A stretch of DNA of 64,000 nt from Clostridiaceae bacterium. GTDB lineage: Bacteria > Bacillota > Clostridia > Oscillospirales > Acutalibacteraceae. This document shows, piece after piece, positions 51,767 through 61,524 of the stretch. Every line of letters begins with the position of its first letter. Position 1 is the first letter of the stretch. The notes beneath the pieces were generated by a model, which saw only the letters and a program-made list of their open reading frames with translations, was not told the DNA's origin and searched no databases. The stretch spans positions 1 through 64,000 of the forward strand of contig JAEDGF010000001.1 in NCBI GenBank assembly GCA_016297645.1. The letters run 5' to 3'. A program made the position numbers and the translations under genes.

Positions 51767-53525
51767 ACAGGAGATACAAAGGGATATAACTCTCACAGCC
51801 TTTCCCGAAAAAGGCGAAAAATACGAAAAGCAGATAACTCTGCCCTTCTCCGCAGAAAAACTCAGCCGCGCCGTGATAAAGCTCCCGGTGTGCGTTGAAG
51901 CGCCGGAAACCGGCGGTAAAGCCTTTATTGAAATCATGTACTCGGCGGCAAAAACGACCGTATGCGCCGAAGGTGAAGTGCTTGCCGACAAAAACGGTAT
52001 TTTTGCACCGCTGCGCCTTGACATCACGCCCCTTGCGGACGGAAAAACACATGAGCTCGAAATAGAACTGACGCCGCTTCCCGGCGAAGAAATATACTTC
52101 GGCAAGGTCTGCTCGTTCGTGACGGCGGATTCGTATTTCGAAACCTCGCTGCGCGGCGACTGCGGCATAACCGTTTCCGCCGCCGTTTCCGAAAACGGCA
52201 GCTCTCCCCTTTCGGATGCCGCCGTAAACATCATACTCACCGCACATATAGTAAACCCGAACAACTACGATGTTCTGCGCTGCACACTCATTTCGCCCGA
52301 CGGAACGGAAAAGGTAAAAACCTGCAAGCCCACTTCCCCGACCTGTATTTTCACGCCGGAGGAAGTGCTCTTTTGGAACGGTCAACACCAGTCGCCGCTG
52401 TATACGATACGGGCGGAGATCGTGCGCGACTGCAAAATTCTCGACAGTGCCGAGGCGGTTTTCGGCGTGCGAAAAATAGCCTTCAACGACGGCTTTTTGA
52501 CGCTCAATTCAGTCAAGCTGCCCTTAAACGGCATTGTGGCCGACGGCAATGCACGCACACCGGACGATACCGAGCTTTTCAATCTGCTGGACGCGAACTG
52601 CGTCAAGATCGCGGTCTGCCCCGGCATTGACGCTTTTTTGACGGAATGCGACAAAGACGGCGTTATCGCGTGGGTGGACTTCACCCGTATTTTCGCACTT
52701 GACGATACACAGACGGGCGCCGTTGCACAGAGCCTTGCACATCATCCGAGCTTCGTTTTCGCGGGACTCGACAGCGGCGAAAAAGACAGTCTTGAAGATT
52801 TCTGCACCGCAATAAAGACGGCGGCAGGCGGAGTTTTCACTGCGGGCGCGGCATCCTTCCCCGAGGAGGAATGCGTAGCCGATGCAGTCCCCGATGTTGT
52901 GGCGGTCACGGTTGCGGCAAACACACCGCCCGACAAATTTTCTGAGCTCGGAAACCGCTTCGACGGCTTCATAGCAAACAGGCGTATGCGTCACACAGCC
53001 GTTTTCGCCGAACCTCCGGAGGGCTTTTTCGAGCGTCACTCCGACCACGCTTCGCGAGCCGACTGTTCGCAGGAGTTTTTTGCAATGTGGCACGAGAAAT
53101 TCTGGCAGCATTTTGCGGCGAAAAAGGGCGTTTTCGGCTGCTTCGCAGGTGCGCTTGCCGACAGCGGCAGCACCTCGGGCAGAAACGGTCTTGTGTCGTT
53201 CGACCGTCAGGACACGAAGGACGCGTTTTGGTTCTACAAGGCGCATTTCTCGGCGGAGGGCTTTGTGAAGCTCTGCTCCGCCCAAAGCACCATGACCGAC
53301 AAAAAGAGTATCGATATCCGCTGCTACACGAATGCCCCGGGCGCTGTGCTCACGGTAAACGGCAAAAAATATCCGTCCGCAAGCTGTGAAGAAGCCGCCG
53401 ACTGCGTTTATGTTTTCAGAAATGTAAAGCTCAAAAGAAAAAATAATACTATCGTACTCACCGCCGCAGGCGCTACCGATTCTGCGGTCATATACCGTTC
53501 GAAATCAAAGCTGAAAAAAGTGTAA
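51756..53525 (+). CDS. GH2 beta-galactosidase-like protein, probably catalytically dead
   Basis: 589 residues. Order resembles GH2: Ig-like beta domain, GFLTLNSVKLPLNGIV where GH2 has GF.LNGk.v.lrGvn, a reduced barrel, then GLVSFDRQDTKDAFWFYKAHFS and a last Ig-like domain (VLTVNGKKY), both strongly GH2-like. The catalytic regions are lost: AHHPSFVFAGLDSGE replaces HPSI..WSLGNE, and no ITEY/E-type nucleophile motif is present in AVFAEPPEGFFER. No signal peptide. Follows rsmI with overlap and GGAGG, so it is expressed with it. Could be a binding or regulatory protein; this is inferred. Confidence 0.7.
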   Translation: MTDKQEIQRDITLTAFPEKGEKYEKQITLPFSAEKLSRAVIKLPVCVEAPETGGKAFIEIMYSAAKTTVCAEGEVLADKNGIFAPLRLDITPLADGKTHELEIELTPLPGEEIYFGKVCSFVTADSYFETSLRGDCGITVSAAVSENGSSPLSDAAVNIILTAHIVNPNNYDVLRCTLISPDGTEKVKTCKPTSPTCIFTPEEVLFWNGQHQSPLYTIRAEIVRDCKILDSAEAVFGVRKIAFNDGFLTLNSVKLPLNGIVADGNARTPDDTELFNLLDANCVKIAVCPGIDAFLTECDKDGVIAWVDFTRIFALDDTQTGAVAQSLAHHPSFVFAGLDSGEKDSLEDFCTAIKTAAGGVFTAGAASFPEEECVADAVPDVVAVTVAANTPPDKFSELGNRFDGFIANRRMRHTAVFAEPPEGFFERHSDHASRADCSQEFFAMWHEKFWQHFAAKKGVFGCFAGALADSGSTSGRNGLVSFDRQDTKDAFWFYKAHFSAEGFVKLCSAQSTMTDKKSIDIRCYTNAPGAVLTVNGKKYPSASCEEAADCVYVFRNVKLKRKNNTIVLTAAGATDSAVIYRSKSKLKKV

Positions 53526-53577
53526 AGGCACATCATCAAAACGGGGACAAGTCCTTTTTTAGGGAGAGAAAAACATA

Positions 53578-54405
53578 ATGCAAAAAGTATTTCTTGCAAG
53601 CGAAACGGAAAAATACGCACAATATATAAAAACCGACATCGTGGAATATATAGGCTTCGGACGAACGGAAACCTTCGAGAGCTTCGACAAGTACAGTCTT
53701 ATCGCATTTGACTGGTACGACACCTCGGACCTTTCGAACGAACCGGCGCAGATACTCATCTATCTTGACAGCGAAGATATATTTTTCATCTGCGAAAACG
53801 AACACTCACTCAACACCGTAAACGAGCTTTTTACCGAGAGCGGCTCAAACGGCAACTGCCTGCGCTTGTTCTTCCGCGACATGCTTTCGGGCAGCACGGA
53901 CAGGATAGAAGCGCTTGAAAACAAAGCGTCCGTTCTCGACGGCAGAATAGAAAACGGCACCGACCGCAGCCAAAAAGCGGAGCTTTCTTTTCTCCGCAGC
54001 GAGATAACGAAAATGAAAAAATATTACGGGCAGCTCGGTTTTATTTTCGACGGGATATGCGGAAACGAAAACGGACTCATTGAGCCTGAAATGCTTAAAT
54101 ACTTCGAAATTCTCCGCAACCGCGCCGAGCGCTTCAACACTCTTATCGATGAACTGAGCGAATATATCTCCCATGTAAGGGATGCCTACCTCGCGCAGAT
54201 AAGCGTTGAGCAAAACGATGTAATGAAAACCTTTACAATGGTCACTTCCATTCTGCTGCCGCTGTCGCTTATAGCCGGGTGGTACGGAATGAATGTCAAA
54301 ATGCCGGAATTTGAGTGGGATCTCGGCTACCCGTTCGTCATAACGGTAAGTGCTGCCGTATGCATAATATGGGTGATAATATTTAAAAGAAAAAAGTGGA
54401 TGTAA
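53578..54405 (+). CDS. CorA-family divalent cation transporter
   Basis: 275 residues, a little short. An N-terminal soluble alpha/beta domain and long helices (KKYYGQLGFIFDGI, LSEYISHVRDAYLAQISVEQNDVMK) lead to two C-terminal membrane helices with the signature YGMN between them (GWYGMNVKMPE). The basic KRKKWM end faces the cytosol. Mediates Mg2+ (or Ni2+/Co2+) uptake, or efflux in some relatives. A GGGAGAGAAAA site precedes the ATG. Confidence 0.9.
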   Translation: MQKVFLASETEKYAQYIKTDIVEYIGFGRTETFESFDKYSLIAFDWYDTSDLSNEPAQILIYLDSEDIFFICENEHSLNTVNELFTESGSNGNCLRLFFRDMLSGSTDRIEALENKASVLDGRIENGTDRSQKAELSFLRSEITKMKKYYGQLGFIFDGICGNENGLIEPEMLKYFEILRNRAERFNTLIDELSEYISHVRDAYLAQISVEQNDVMKTFTMVTSILLPLSLIAGWYGMNVKMPEFEWDLGYPFVITVSAAVCIIWVIIFKRKKWM

Positions 54406-54465
54406 ACCGGCGCGGGGTACATTTTACCCGGCTGCAATAACCCGAAAAGCAGGTGATGCAAAAAA

Positions 54466-55173
54466 ATGAAGCATCTGATATACATAGCGGACGATGAAAA
54501 AAACATCCGCGAGCTTATAAAAAACTTTCTCGAAAGCGACGGCTACTCGGTAGAAGCGTTTGAAACGGGCGACAAGCTGCTCGAAGCGTTTCGCAAAAAA
54601 TCGGCTGATCTCGTCATTCTCGACATAATGATGCCCGGCACGGACGGCTTGGCGGTATGCCGCATTCTCCGCGAGAAAACCGATATACCTATTATAATAC
54701 TCTCGGCGCGCGACTCCGACCTCGACTATGTTCAGGGCATTACGATAGGCGGCGACGATTATCTCGTAAAGCCCTTCCGCCCCACCGAGCTTCTCATGCA
54801 TGTGCGCTCGCTGCTGCGCAGAATGGAGATGAACAGAAAGTCCTCGAAATATACCGACAGCAGCGATATGCAGTTCGGCAATCTCGTCTACAAGGCAGGC
54901 TCGAACACCGTCACCTGTAAAGATAAGCGCGTGGAGCTGACCCAAACGGAATTCAAAATGCTCATATATATGATGGCCGACCCCGACAAGGCATTCTCGC
55001 GAAAAGAGCTGCTCGAAGCGATATGGGGCTACGAAACGGAAGTTGAAACACGCGTCACGGACGAAACCATGCGGCGACTGAGAAAAAAGCTGCTCTCGGC
55101 AGGCAGCAGCGTGAGCATTCAGACGGTGTGGGGCTTCGGCTATAAGCTTGACAATTCGGGTGACAAAAAATGA
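54466..55173 (+). CDS. OmpR-family response regulator
   Basis: 235 residues. Receiver domain with Asp53 (LVILDIMMPGTDG), the acidic pair DDEK at 9-12, a Lys in LVKPFRP, and a C-terminal winged helix (about 140-230, LTQTEFKMLIYM, ETRVTDETMRRLRKKL). Overlaps the kinase gene by 4 bp (ATGA). Controls unknown targets; the dlt-like cassette just downstream is a candidate by proximity, as such systems control dlt genes in other Gram-positives. Confidence 0.95.
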   Translation: MKHLIYIADDEKNIRELIKNFLESDGYSVEAFETGDKLLEAFRKKSADLVILDIMMPGTDGLAVCRILREKTDIPIIILSARDSDLDYVQGITIGGDDYLVKPFRPTELLMHVRSLLRRMEMNRKSSKYTDSSDMQFGNLVYKAGSNTVTCKDKRVELTQTEFKMLIYMMADPDKAFSRKELLEAIWGYETEVETRVTDETMRRLRKKLLSAGSSVSIQTVWGFGYKLDNSGDKK

Positions 55174-56411
55174 AGCACATAAAGCTCAAAATCGTGTTCA
55201 CCGTGTGGCTGTCGGTATTTTTACTGCTTGCGGTCTGCGAGATGATACTTGTCTTTCTTGTCCCGCACCACTACAAAAAAGAAGCGTACACAGCCTTGCA
55301 GAGCGAGCTGTCGTACGCAGGTGCGCTCAACGACTACCTACTGGGCGACTCCGAGGACTTCCCGGAATACGCGGAGGAATCCATGAGCGGAGATGTCCTC
55401 TTTTTCCCGTACGAGCCGGATGCCCCCGCCAACGGCTTTCCCGAAAATAGCTCCGGCGGCTTTCAGTTCAATCAGCCTAAGCCGGATAAAAACCGCGAGG
55501 AACACGAAATAATAAGCTATATCGAAAAAAATTCAGTCACGGAAAATACGGTATGCGAGTACAAGACAAAAACGGGAAAATATGTTTTCGCGAAATACAC
55601 CGAGTATATGCCGGACGAGGGCTATCAGGTGTATATAATGTACATAAACCTCAACCGCATTCTCAACTATACAAAGTCGATAAACTATATCCTGCTGTTC
55701 TTCTTCGCCGCAGTTTCGAGCGTGATGAGCGTTCCGGGGTATATTCTCGCAAAAAAGATAGAGCTGTCGCAGGAAACGCAGCGCAGATTTTTTCAGAACA
55801 CCTCGCACGAATTAAAAACGCCTCTCATGACCGTGCAGGGCTACGCCGAGGGAATACAGACCGGAGTTACCGAGCCGAAGCAGGCGGCAGAGGTCATTTT
55901 GCAGGAGAGCGACCGCATGGCGCAGATAGTAAACGAGCTTCTCTCTCTTTCAAAAATAGACCTGCACAGCCTTAAACCAGTCATGACGCGAACGGACATA
56001 CGCGAGGTTCTCTACGACAGCATCCGCACCTGCGAACCTCTTATGAAGCAGCGCGGTATCAATATCGTGCCGATACTGCCCGAAAGCCCGGTCTACATAA
56101 ACGGCGACGAGGATATGCTCGAACGGGTGTTCACAAACATTCTGTCAAACGCAGTCCGCCACTGCAAAACAGAGGTGAAAATAACCTGCACGCCGTACAG
56201 TCGGTTTGTTATGATAAAATTCCACGACGACGGCGACGGCATTGCGGAAAACGACCTGCCGCATATTTTCGAACGCTTTTATACGGGTGAAAACGGCAGC
56301 ACCGGACTCGGTCTGTCGCTCGCGCGAGAGCTTGTAAAGCTGCACGGCGGAACGATTACCGCGTATAACGACAACGGCGCCGTGTTTGCCGTAAAATTTT
56401 TGAAAAACTAA
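55170..56411 (+). CDS. Membrane sensor histidine kinase
   Basis: 413 residues. Two membrane helices (9-31 and 172-193) frame an extracytoplasmic sensor region of about 140 residues that is rich in acidic residues. The cytosolic part follows almost at once, with no clear HAMP. Phospho-acceptor His213 in NTSHELKTPL, N box NILSNAVRHC, D box DDGDGIAEND and G box GLGLSLA. Works with the upstream response regulator. The acidic sensor could bind cations or cationic peptides; this is inference. Confidence 0.94.
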   Translation: MKHIKLKIVFTVWLSVFLLLAVCEMILVFLVPHHYKKEAYTALQSELSYAGALNDYLLGDSEDFPEYAEESMSGDVLFFPYEPDAPANGFPENSSGGFQFNQPKPDKNREEHEIISYIEKNSVTENTVCEYKTKTGKYVFAKYTEYMPDEGYQVYIMYINLNRILNYTKSINYILLFFFAAVSSVMSVPGYILAKKIELSQETQRRFFQNTSHELKTPLMTVQGYAEGIQTGVTEPKQAAEVILQESDRMAQIVNELLSLSKIDLHSLKPVMTRTDIREVLYDSIRTCEPLMKQRGINIVPILPESPVYINGDEDMLERVFTNILSNAVRHCKTEVKITCTPYSRFVMIKFHDDGDGIAENDLPHIFERFYTGENGSTGLGLSLARELVKLHGGTITAYNDNGAVFAVKFLKN

Positions 56412-56462
56412 AATAAACAAATCTTAATATTCTTATAAAATACCGCAATATACCGGCATTTT

Positions 56463-56528
56463 TGCCGCCGTTTTTTCGTTCCTCCGCCGATTGGAGAGAA
56501 AAACGGCGGTATTTTTTTATTTTTTTGA
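56463..56528 (+). terminator. Terminator after the two-component operon
   Basis: Stem CCGCCGTTTTTTC / GAAAAACGGCGG with an apical loop of about 20 nt, followed by ATTTTTTTATTTTTTTG. Confidence 0.8.
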
Positions 56529-56813
56529 AGTCAATAACGGAGGTTCACAAAAAAAACACTGTCCGGCAGATTTTTTTTAGCCCGAAAAACCTGCGGTTAT
56601 ACCGTTTTTTGTTCATTTTTCGGTGCGCAAATACTCCGTAAAGCCGTTTTCGGGAGCAAAATTTCATTCCCGTAATTATGTTAACGGCTTCACAAAGATT
56701 TTGACACTTCTGTGACATTTTTGATGCAGCTTTACGGAGATAACTTAAACGCGGATTTGGTATTATTTAGTCGAGCGAAAAAACAAAAAATAAACGCTCG
56801 GAAGGCAATAAAA
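56529..56813. other. Leader region of the dlt-like cassette
   Basis: 285 bp with no gene. AT-rich. A TTGACA at about 56701 has no good -10 at 17 bp; TATTAT around 56761-56766 has only a weak -35. A short CGAGCG / CGCTCG inverted repeat lies near 56772-56800, just before the ribosome binding site. A promoter must be here, but I cannot fix it. Confidence 0.4.
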
Positions 56814-58331
56814 ATGCAGACTGATATTTTACGATATCTCTTTTCGGCAGCAGCTCGTTTTCCGGATAAAACTGCGGTAAACGACGGCACCGAAAAACTT
56901 ACATACAAAGAGCTTCTCGCAAAAAGCCGCTCGGCAGGCGCGGCAATCGCATCACTGGTAAAGCCGCATTCCCCCATAGGCGTTTACATGGGAAAATGCA
57001 CCGCTGCGATTCCGTCGTTTATGGGCGCGGTATTTGCAGGCTGTTTTTACTGCTCGTTAAACCCCGAGCTGCCCGATATGCGCCTGTGTCAAATATATGA
57101 TGTTCTCTCCCCCGCCGTCATTATCACAACGGACGAATTAAAGCGGCACGCCGCGGAAATTTTTACGCGCAGCCGCATTCTGACCTGTGATGAGCTTTTC
57201 GCAGCGGCTCCCGACGAAGAAAAACTTGCCGAGAGGGAAGAAACGCATACCGACACCGACCCGTTATATATCAACTTCACCTCTGGCTCGACGGGGACAC
57301 CGAAGGGCATAGTCGTTTCTCACAAAAGCGTAATTGATTTTATCGACTGCTTTACCGACACTTTCGGGATTGACGAAAACGATATTATCGCGAATCAGGC
57401 TCCCTTCGATTTCGATGTTTCGGTAAAGGACATCTACTCCGCATTAAAGACGGGCGCGCAGCTTCTTATTGTTCCGCGCGAGTTGTTCTCGGCTCCCGTA
57501 AAGCTCACGGACTTTTTGTGCGACAACAATGCCACCGTCATGATATGGGCGGTTTCGGCACTGTGCCTTATAACGACCTTCCACTGTCTTGATTACAGAA
57601 CGCCGAAAACCGTAAGGAAGATACTTTTCAGCGGCGAAGTGATGCCCTTACGGGCGCTCAGAGAATTCAAAAAGCACTTGCCTGACGCCGTCTATGTCAA
57701 TTTGTACGGCCCTACCGAGATAACCTGCAACTGCACATACCATATTCTCTCCCCGGAGCGCGACTATTCCGGCGGAATTCCAATCGGTACACCGTTTACA
57801 AACGAAGATGTTTTCCTGCTTGACGAAAACGACAAGGAGATAACAAGCACCGGCACACCGGGCGAAATATGCGTCAGGGGTTCCTGCCTTGCGCTCGGCT
57901 ACTACGGCTGCCCGGAGCAAAACGAAAAGCACTTCACACAGAATCCTCTGAACCCATATTACCCCGAGCGGATATACCGCACGGGCGACCTCGGGAAATA
58001 CGGCGAAAACGGCGAGCTGTACTTCTGCGGACGGCGCGATTTTCAGATAAAATACATGGGTCACCGCATAGAGCTTGAAGAAATAGAGCGTATGGCAGCG
58101 GAGGAAAACGGAGTTGAACGCTTCTGCTGTATCTTTGACGAAAAGCATTCGAGATTAAAGGGCTTTTATGTCGGCACTGCGGAAAAAGACGAGCTTCACA
58201 AGCGGCTCTCGCAAAAGCTGCCTGCGTTCATGGTGCCGGGGATGCTGTTCAGAATAGATGAATTTCCGCTGACGAAAAACGGCAAAACCGACCGCAAAAA
58301 GCTTGCGGAATTCAAGGGGGACCGACAGTGA
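56814..58331 (+). CDS. DltA-like amino acid adenylating ligase
   Basis: 505 residues, as in DltA. ANL-superfamily motifs: NFTSGSTGTPKGIVVSH (about 154), QAPFDFDVSV (Asp that binds the amino group in DltA), NLYGPTEITC, YRTGDLGKY and catalytic KNGKTDRKKL near the C terminus. It should activate an amino acid and load it onto the carrier protein encoded at 59634. The pocket segment IWAVSALCLITTF differs from the VSTPSFVQMC type of true DltA, so the substrate may not be D-alanine. ATG at 56814 follows GGAAGG. Its stop overlaps the PLP-enzyme gene by 4 bp (start GTG). Confidence 0.85.
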   Translation: MQTDILRYLFSAAARFPDKTAVNDGTEKLTYKELLAKSRSAGAAIASLVKPHSPIGVYMGKCTAAIPSFMGAVFAGCFYCSLNPELPDMRLCQIYDVLSPAVIITTDELKRHAAEIFTRSRILTCDELFAAAPDEEKLAEREETHTDTDPLYINFTSGSTGTPKGIVVSHKSVIDFIDCFTDTFGIDENDIIANQAPFDFDVSVKDIYSALKTGAQLLIVPRELFSAPVKLTDFLCDNNATVMIWAVSALCLITTFHCLDYRTPKTVRKILFSGEVMPLRALREFKKHLPDAVYVNLYGPTEITCNCTYHILSPERDYSGGIPIGTPFTNEDVFLLDENDKEITSTGTPGEICVRGSCLALGYYGCPEQNEKHFTQNPLNPYYPERIYRTGDLGKYGENGELYFCGRRDFQIKYMGHRIELEEIERMAAEENGVERFCCIFDEKHSRLKGFYVGTAEKDELHKRLSQKLPAFMVPGMLFRIDEFPLTKNGKTDRKKLAEFKGDRQ

Positions 58332-59494
58332 CGATCAATGAAATAATCAAGACAACCGGCTCCTCTTTTTATGTCTTTGACACGGCGGAGCTGAAAAAAC
58401 GAATTGCATTTCTGAGAGCTTCCCTCCCCCCGCGCGTGAGGCTCTGCTACGCAGTAAAAGCCAACACATTTATTGTAAAGGAGCTGTTAAACGAAGTCGA
58501 CCGCTTCGAAATATGCTCACCGGGCGAATCTCGTATATGCGGCAGGCTCGGCGTTATGCCCGAAAAGACCGTGATATCGGGACTTTACAAAGACCCACGG
58601 AACATCGAAGAACTCGCCGGGGGAAACGGAGAAAGGGTCTACACCGCCGAAAGTGCTTCGCAGCTCGTGCTTCTTTCGTCCCTCGCCAAGAAATACGGCA
58701 AACACATCAAAGTGCTTTTGAGAATAACAAACGACAGCCAATTCGGCATGGACGAAGCGGACGCACTCGCGGCACTGACGGATGAGAATTTTGCTTTACT
58801 TGACTTTTGCGGACTGCAATTTTTCTCGGGCACGCAAAAGACCTCAATAAAAAAGGTGCGGCGCGAGCTTACCATGATGCACACCGTTTTCTGCAAGGCA
58901 CGCGATATATACGGAGAAAAAATGCGCACCCTCGAATACGGGACGGGCTTCCCCGTCGTGTATTTCGCCGACGAAGCTTTTGACGAAAGCGATTTTCTTT
59001 CGCAGTTTTCACAGCTGTTAAGCGAGCTTGACGACATACCCGAAATAACGCTCGAAATCGGCAGAAGCATCGCAGCCTCCTGCGGCAGCTACTACACGCG
59101 AATAGAGGATATAAAGCGCAATAAGGGTCTTAACTACGCGATAACGAACGGCGGAATGCACCAAATGGTGTATTTCGGTCAGCAGATGGCAATGCGGACA
59201 CCCGTTTTTGAAGTGTACGGCAAAGAAAACGAACCGCCTGCAAACAAATACAATATCTGCGGCGCACTTTGCAGTATGAACGATATCATCCTCAAAAACG
59301 CATCTTTACCCGCAGTAAAGCCCGGCGATGTGATATGCTTTCACAACACCGGCGCATATTGCCCGACAGAGGGGATCTCGCTCTTTTTGAGCCGCGAGCT
59401 GCCTGCCGTCTACTTATGGGACGGACAAAACGCCGTCTGCGTGCGAAAAGCGTTTGAAACCTCTCCGCTTAACACCCCGGGTGAAATAATATAG
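58328..59494 (+). CDS. Fold-type III PLP-dependent decarboxylase-like enzyme in the dlt-like cassette
   Basis: 388 residues, resembling diaminopimelate/ornithine decarboxylases. PLP Lys44 in CYAVKANT, phosphate-binding EYGTGFPV (203-210) and EIGRSIAASCG (243-253). Where DAP decarboxylase has GP.CESGD it has GALCSMND, keeping Cys315 and Asp319 but not the glutamate; Tyr344 in GAYC is present. GLQFFSGTQ (162-170) replaces the usual H.GSQ. A similar ligase + PLP decarboxylase + carrier trio occurs in exosortase-A gene clusters (TIGR03098/TIGR03099, from memory). The GTG start overlaps the ligase stop, implying joint function. It may make the group that is loaded. Racemase activity is an alternative. 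Confidence 0.85.
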   Translation: MTINEIIKTTGSSFYVFDTAELKKRIAFLRASLPPRVRLCYAVKANTFIVKELLNEVDRFEICSPGESRICGRLGVMPEKTVISGLYKDPRNIEELAGGNGERVYTAESASQLVLLSSLAKKYGKHIKVLLRITNDSQFGMDEADALAALTDENFALLDFCGLQFFSGTQKTSIKKVRRELTMMHTVFCKARDIYGEKMRTLEYGTGFPVVYFADEAFDESDFLSQFSQLLSELDDIPEITLEIGRSIAASCGSYYTRIEDIKRNKGLNYAITNGGMHQMVYFGQQMAMRTPVFEVYGKENEPPANKYNICGALCSMNDIILKNASLPAVKPGDVICFHNTGAYCPTEGISLFLSRELPAVYLWDGQNAVCVRKAFETSPLNTPGEII

Positions 59495-59633
59495 CCGCGT
59501 TCCGGAAGAGCCGCGCGACTGCATTCCCCTCGGTGAAGCCGCATAGAATAACATTTCCAATCCCGGCAAGCGAAAAAAATTAACCCGTCTGCCGATGATA
59601 TAAAAAACAGGAACAGAGAAAGGATCTATAAAA

Positions 59634-59864
59634 ATGGACAAAATTATTGATATTTTACAGGACATCAACCCCGACATCGACTACAAAAACCGTACCGATC
59701 TTATCGATGCCCACCTTCTCGACTCGCTCTCGATAATCTCGCTCATAGCGGAGCTTGAAGACACCTTCGATGTGACGATCCCGGCGGTCGATATTATCCC
59801 CGACAATTTCAATTCCGTAAAAGCAATTTCCGCACTTATAGAAAGACTTCAAGAGGAGGATTAA
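59634..59864 (+). CDS. Acyl/aminoacyl carrier protein (DltC-like)
   Basis: 76 residues. Ser31 in HLLDSLSII is the phosphopantetheine site (DSL motif). The protein is acidic and helical, like DltC. It should take the activated residue from the ligase encoded at 56814 to the MBOAT protein encoded 1 bp downstream. GAAAGGA precedes the ATG. The 139-bp gap from the PLP gene is the only break in the cassette; I see no clear terminator in it. Confidence 0.92.
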   Translation: MDKIIDILQDINPDIDYKNRTDLIDAHLLDSLSIISLIAELEDTFDVTIPAVDIIPDNFNSVKAISALIERLQEED

Positions 59865-59865
59865 A

Positions 59866-61509
59866 ATGAGTCTTTCCTCCGTTTTGCTCGCCGGCAGATT
59901 TTCGGCAATGACCTCTTACTTCTCGATTGCGTTTCTGCTGGTTTTTCTCCCCGTAAGCATTCTTTTGTACCTTGTTATGCCGCAAAGGGCAAAGAAATAC
60001 ACGCTTCTCGCAGTCAGCCTTGTGTTTTTCTGGTTCATAAGCGGAAAGCTCATTATCTATCTGCTGCTGACGGTAATGTCCATGCACTGGTTCGGCTTGT
60101 GGCTCGAAAAAATAAAAAGCGAAAGCTCCGCCGCGGTGAAGGCGCTTCCGGCTGAAAACAGGGACGAAAAAAAGGCACTGAAAACAAAGTACCGCAAAAA
60201 AATGCAATGCGTCCTTTTCTTTGCCGCAGTGCTGCATATCGGCGTTCTGATAACTCTCAAATACACGCCGTTTTTCGTTTCGAACATAAACAGCTTATTG
60301 GGGCTGTTTCACATTTCGGCATCGTTCGAAATTCCGAAAATGTTCATTCCCATCGGACTTTCCTTCTTCTCCTTGCAGGCGCTCTCCTACATTACGGATG
60401 TGTACAGAGGAACGGTAAAAGCGGACGAGAATATTTTCAGGCTCGCTCTGTTCATCTCATTCTTTCCGCAGATAGTCGAGGGACCGATTTGCAGGTACTC
60501 GCAGACGGCAGACGCTCTTTGGAATGTAAAACAGATAAAGTATGACGACCTTGCGCTGGGCGTTCAGCGTATTCTGTACGGCTTCATGAAAAAGCTCGTC
60601 ATTGCCGACAGGCTGAACCCGGCGGTAAAAGAGATATTCAACAACTACGATAAGTACAGCGGCGCGGTCATCTTTTTCGGTGCCGTACTCTACACTTTGC
60701 AGCTCTACGCGGATTTTTCCGGCACGATGGACGCAGTCGTGGGAATCGGAAGGATTTTCGACGTTGAAATGCCCGAAAACTTCCGCCACCCGTTTTTCTC
60801 AAAGACCATCTCGGAGTTTTGGCAGAGGTGGCACATAACGCTCGGCACTTGGTTCAAGGACTATATTTTCTACCCCATCACCATGTCAAAGCCCCTGAAA
60901 AAGCTCACCTCCTCGGCGAGAAAAAAGCTCGGAAACCACTTCGGACCGCTCCTTGCAGGCTCGATAGCGCTGTTCTGCGTGTGGCTTTCAAACGGTCTGT
61001 GGCACGGCGCGGCGTGGAGCTACATATTCTTCGGGATGTATCATTTCGCGCTCATTCTCGGCGGAAGTATCATTTCGCCTGCCGTGAAGCGAGTGAACGG
61101 ACTCTTGCACCTGAACCCGGATAACGCTTTTTACAAGGTGTTTCAGATAGTCCGCTCCTGCCTTCTCGTTGTTATCGGCGAGATGTTTTTCAGAGCAAAC
61201 GGACTCAGAGCGGGACTTGCGATGTTCACCGGACTTTTCGGCAAAGGCGGTGTTTCGCTTTTCGATAAAGAGCTTCTCCCCGCGCTCGGAGTCGACTCAA
61301 AAGATCTGATAATCACAGCTGTCACGGCTGCAATTATTCTCACCGTGAGCATTTTGCAGGAGAAGGGTATAAATGTTAACGAACGCCTGTACGCAAAAAA
61401 TGTGGTCGTAAGACGATCTGTTATCTACTCGCTTATTCTCTATATCGTTATTTTCGGTGCGTACGGCGCGGGCTATGTCCCCGTCGACCCGATGTACGCG
61501 GGATTTTAA
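59866..61509 (+). CDS. MBOAT-family membrane acyltransferase (AlgI/DltB-like)
   Basis: 547 residues against about 400 in DltB. Ten or more membrane segments. MBOAT features: SLQALSYITDVYRG, FFPQIVEGPICRY, YADFSGTMDAVVGIGRIF, WQRWHITLGTWFKDY and the catalytic His380 in GLWHGAAW. The text is closer to AlgI-type O-acetylases than to DltB. A charged cytosolic loop (residues 88-118) and a C-terminal extension account for the extra length. It probably moves the carrier-bound group across the membrane. Starts 1 bp after the carrier stop. Confidence 0.92.
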   Translation: MSLSSVLLAGRFSAMTSYFSIAFLLVFLPVSILLYLVMPQRAKKYTLLAVSLVFFWFISGKLIIYLLLTVMSMHWFGLWLEKIKSESSAAVKALPAENRDEKKALKTKYRKKMQCVLFFAAVLHIGVLITLKYTPFFVSNINSLLGLFHISASFEIPKMFIPIGLSFFSLQALSYITDVYRGTVKADENIFRLALFISFFPQIVEGPICRYSQTADALWNVKQIKYDDLALGVQRILYGFMKKLVIADRLNPAVKEIFNNYDKYSGAVIFFGAVLYTLQLYADFSGTMDAVVGIGRIFDVEMPENFRHPFFSKTISEFWQRWHITLGTWFKDYIFYPITMSKPLKKLTSSARKKLGNHFGPLLAGSIALFCVWLSNGLWHGAAWSYIFFGMYHFALILGGSIISPAVKRVNGLLHLNPDNAFYKVFQIVRSCLLVVIGEMFFRANGLRAGLAMFTGLFGKGGVSLFDKELLPALGVDSKDLIITAVTAAIILTVSILQEKGINVNERLYAKNVVVRRSVIYSLILYIVIFGAYGAGYVPVDPMYAGF

Positions 61510-61524
61510 GGAGGTGCGATCAAA

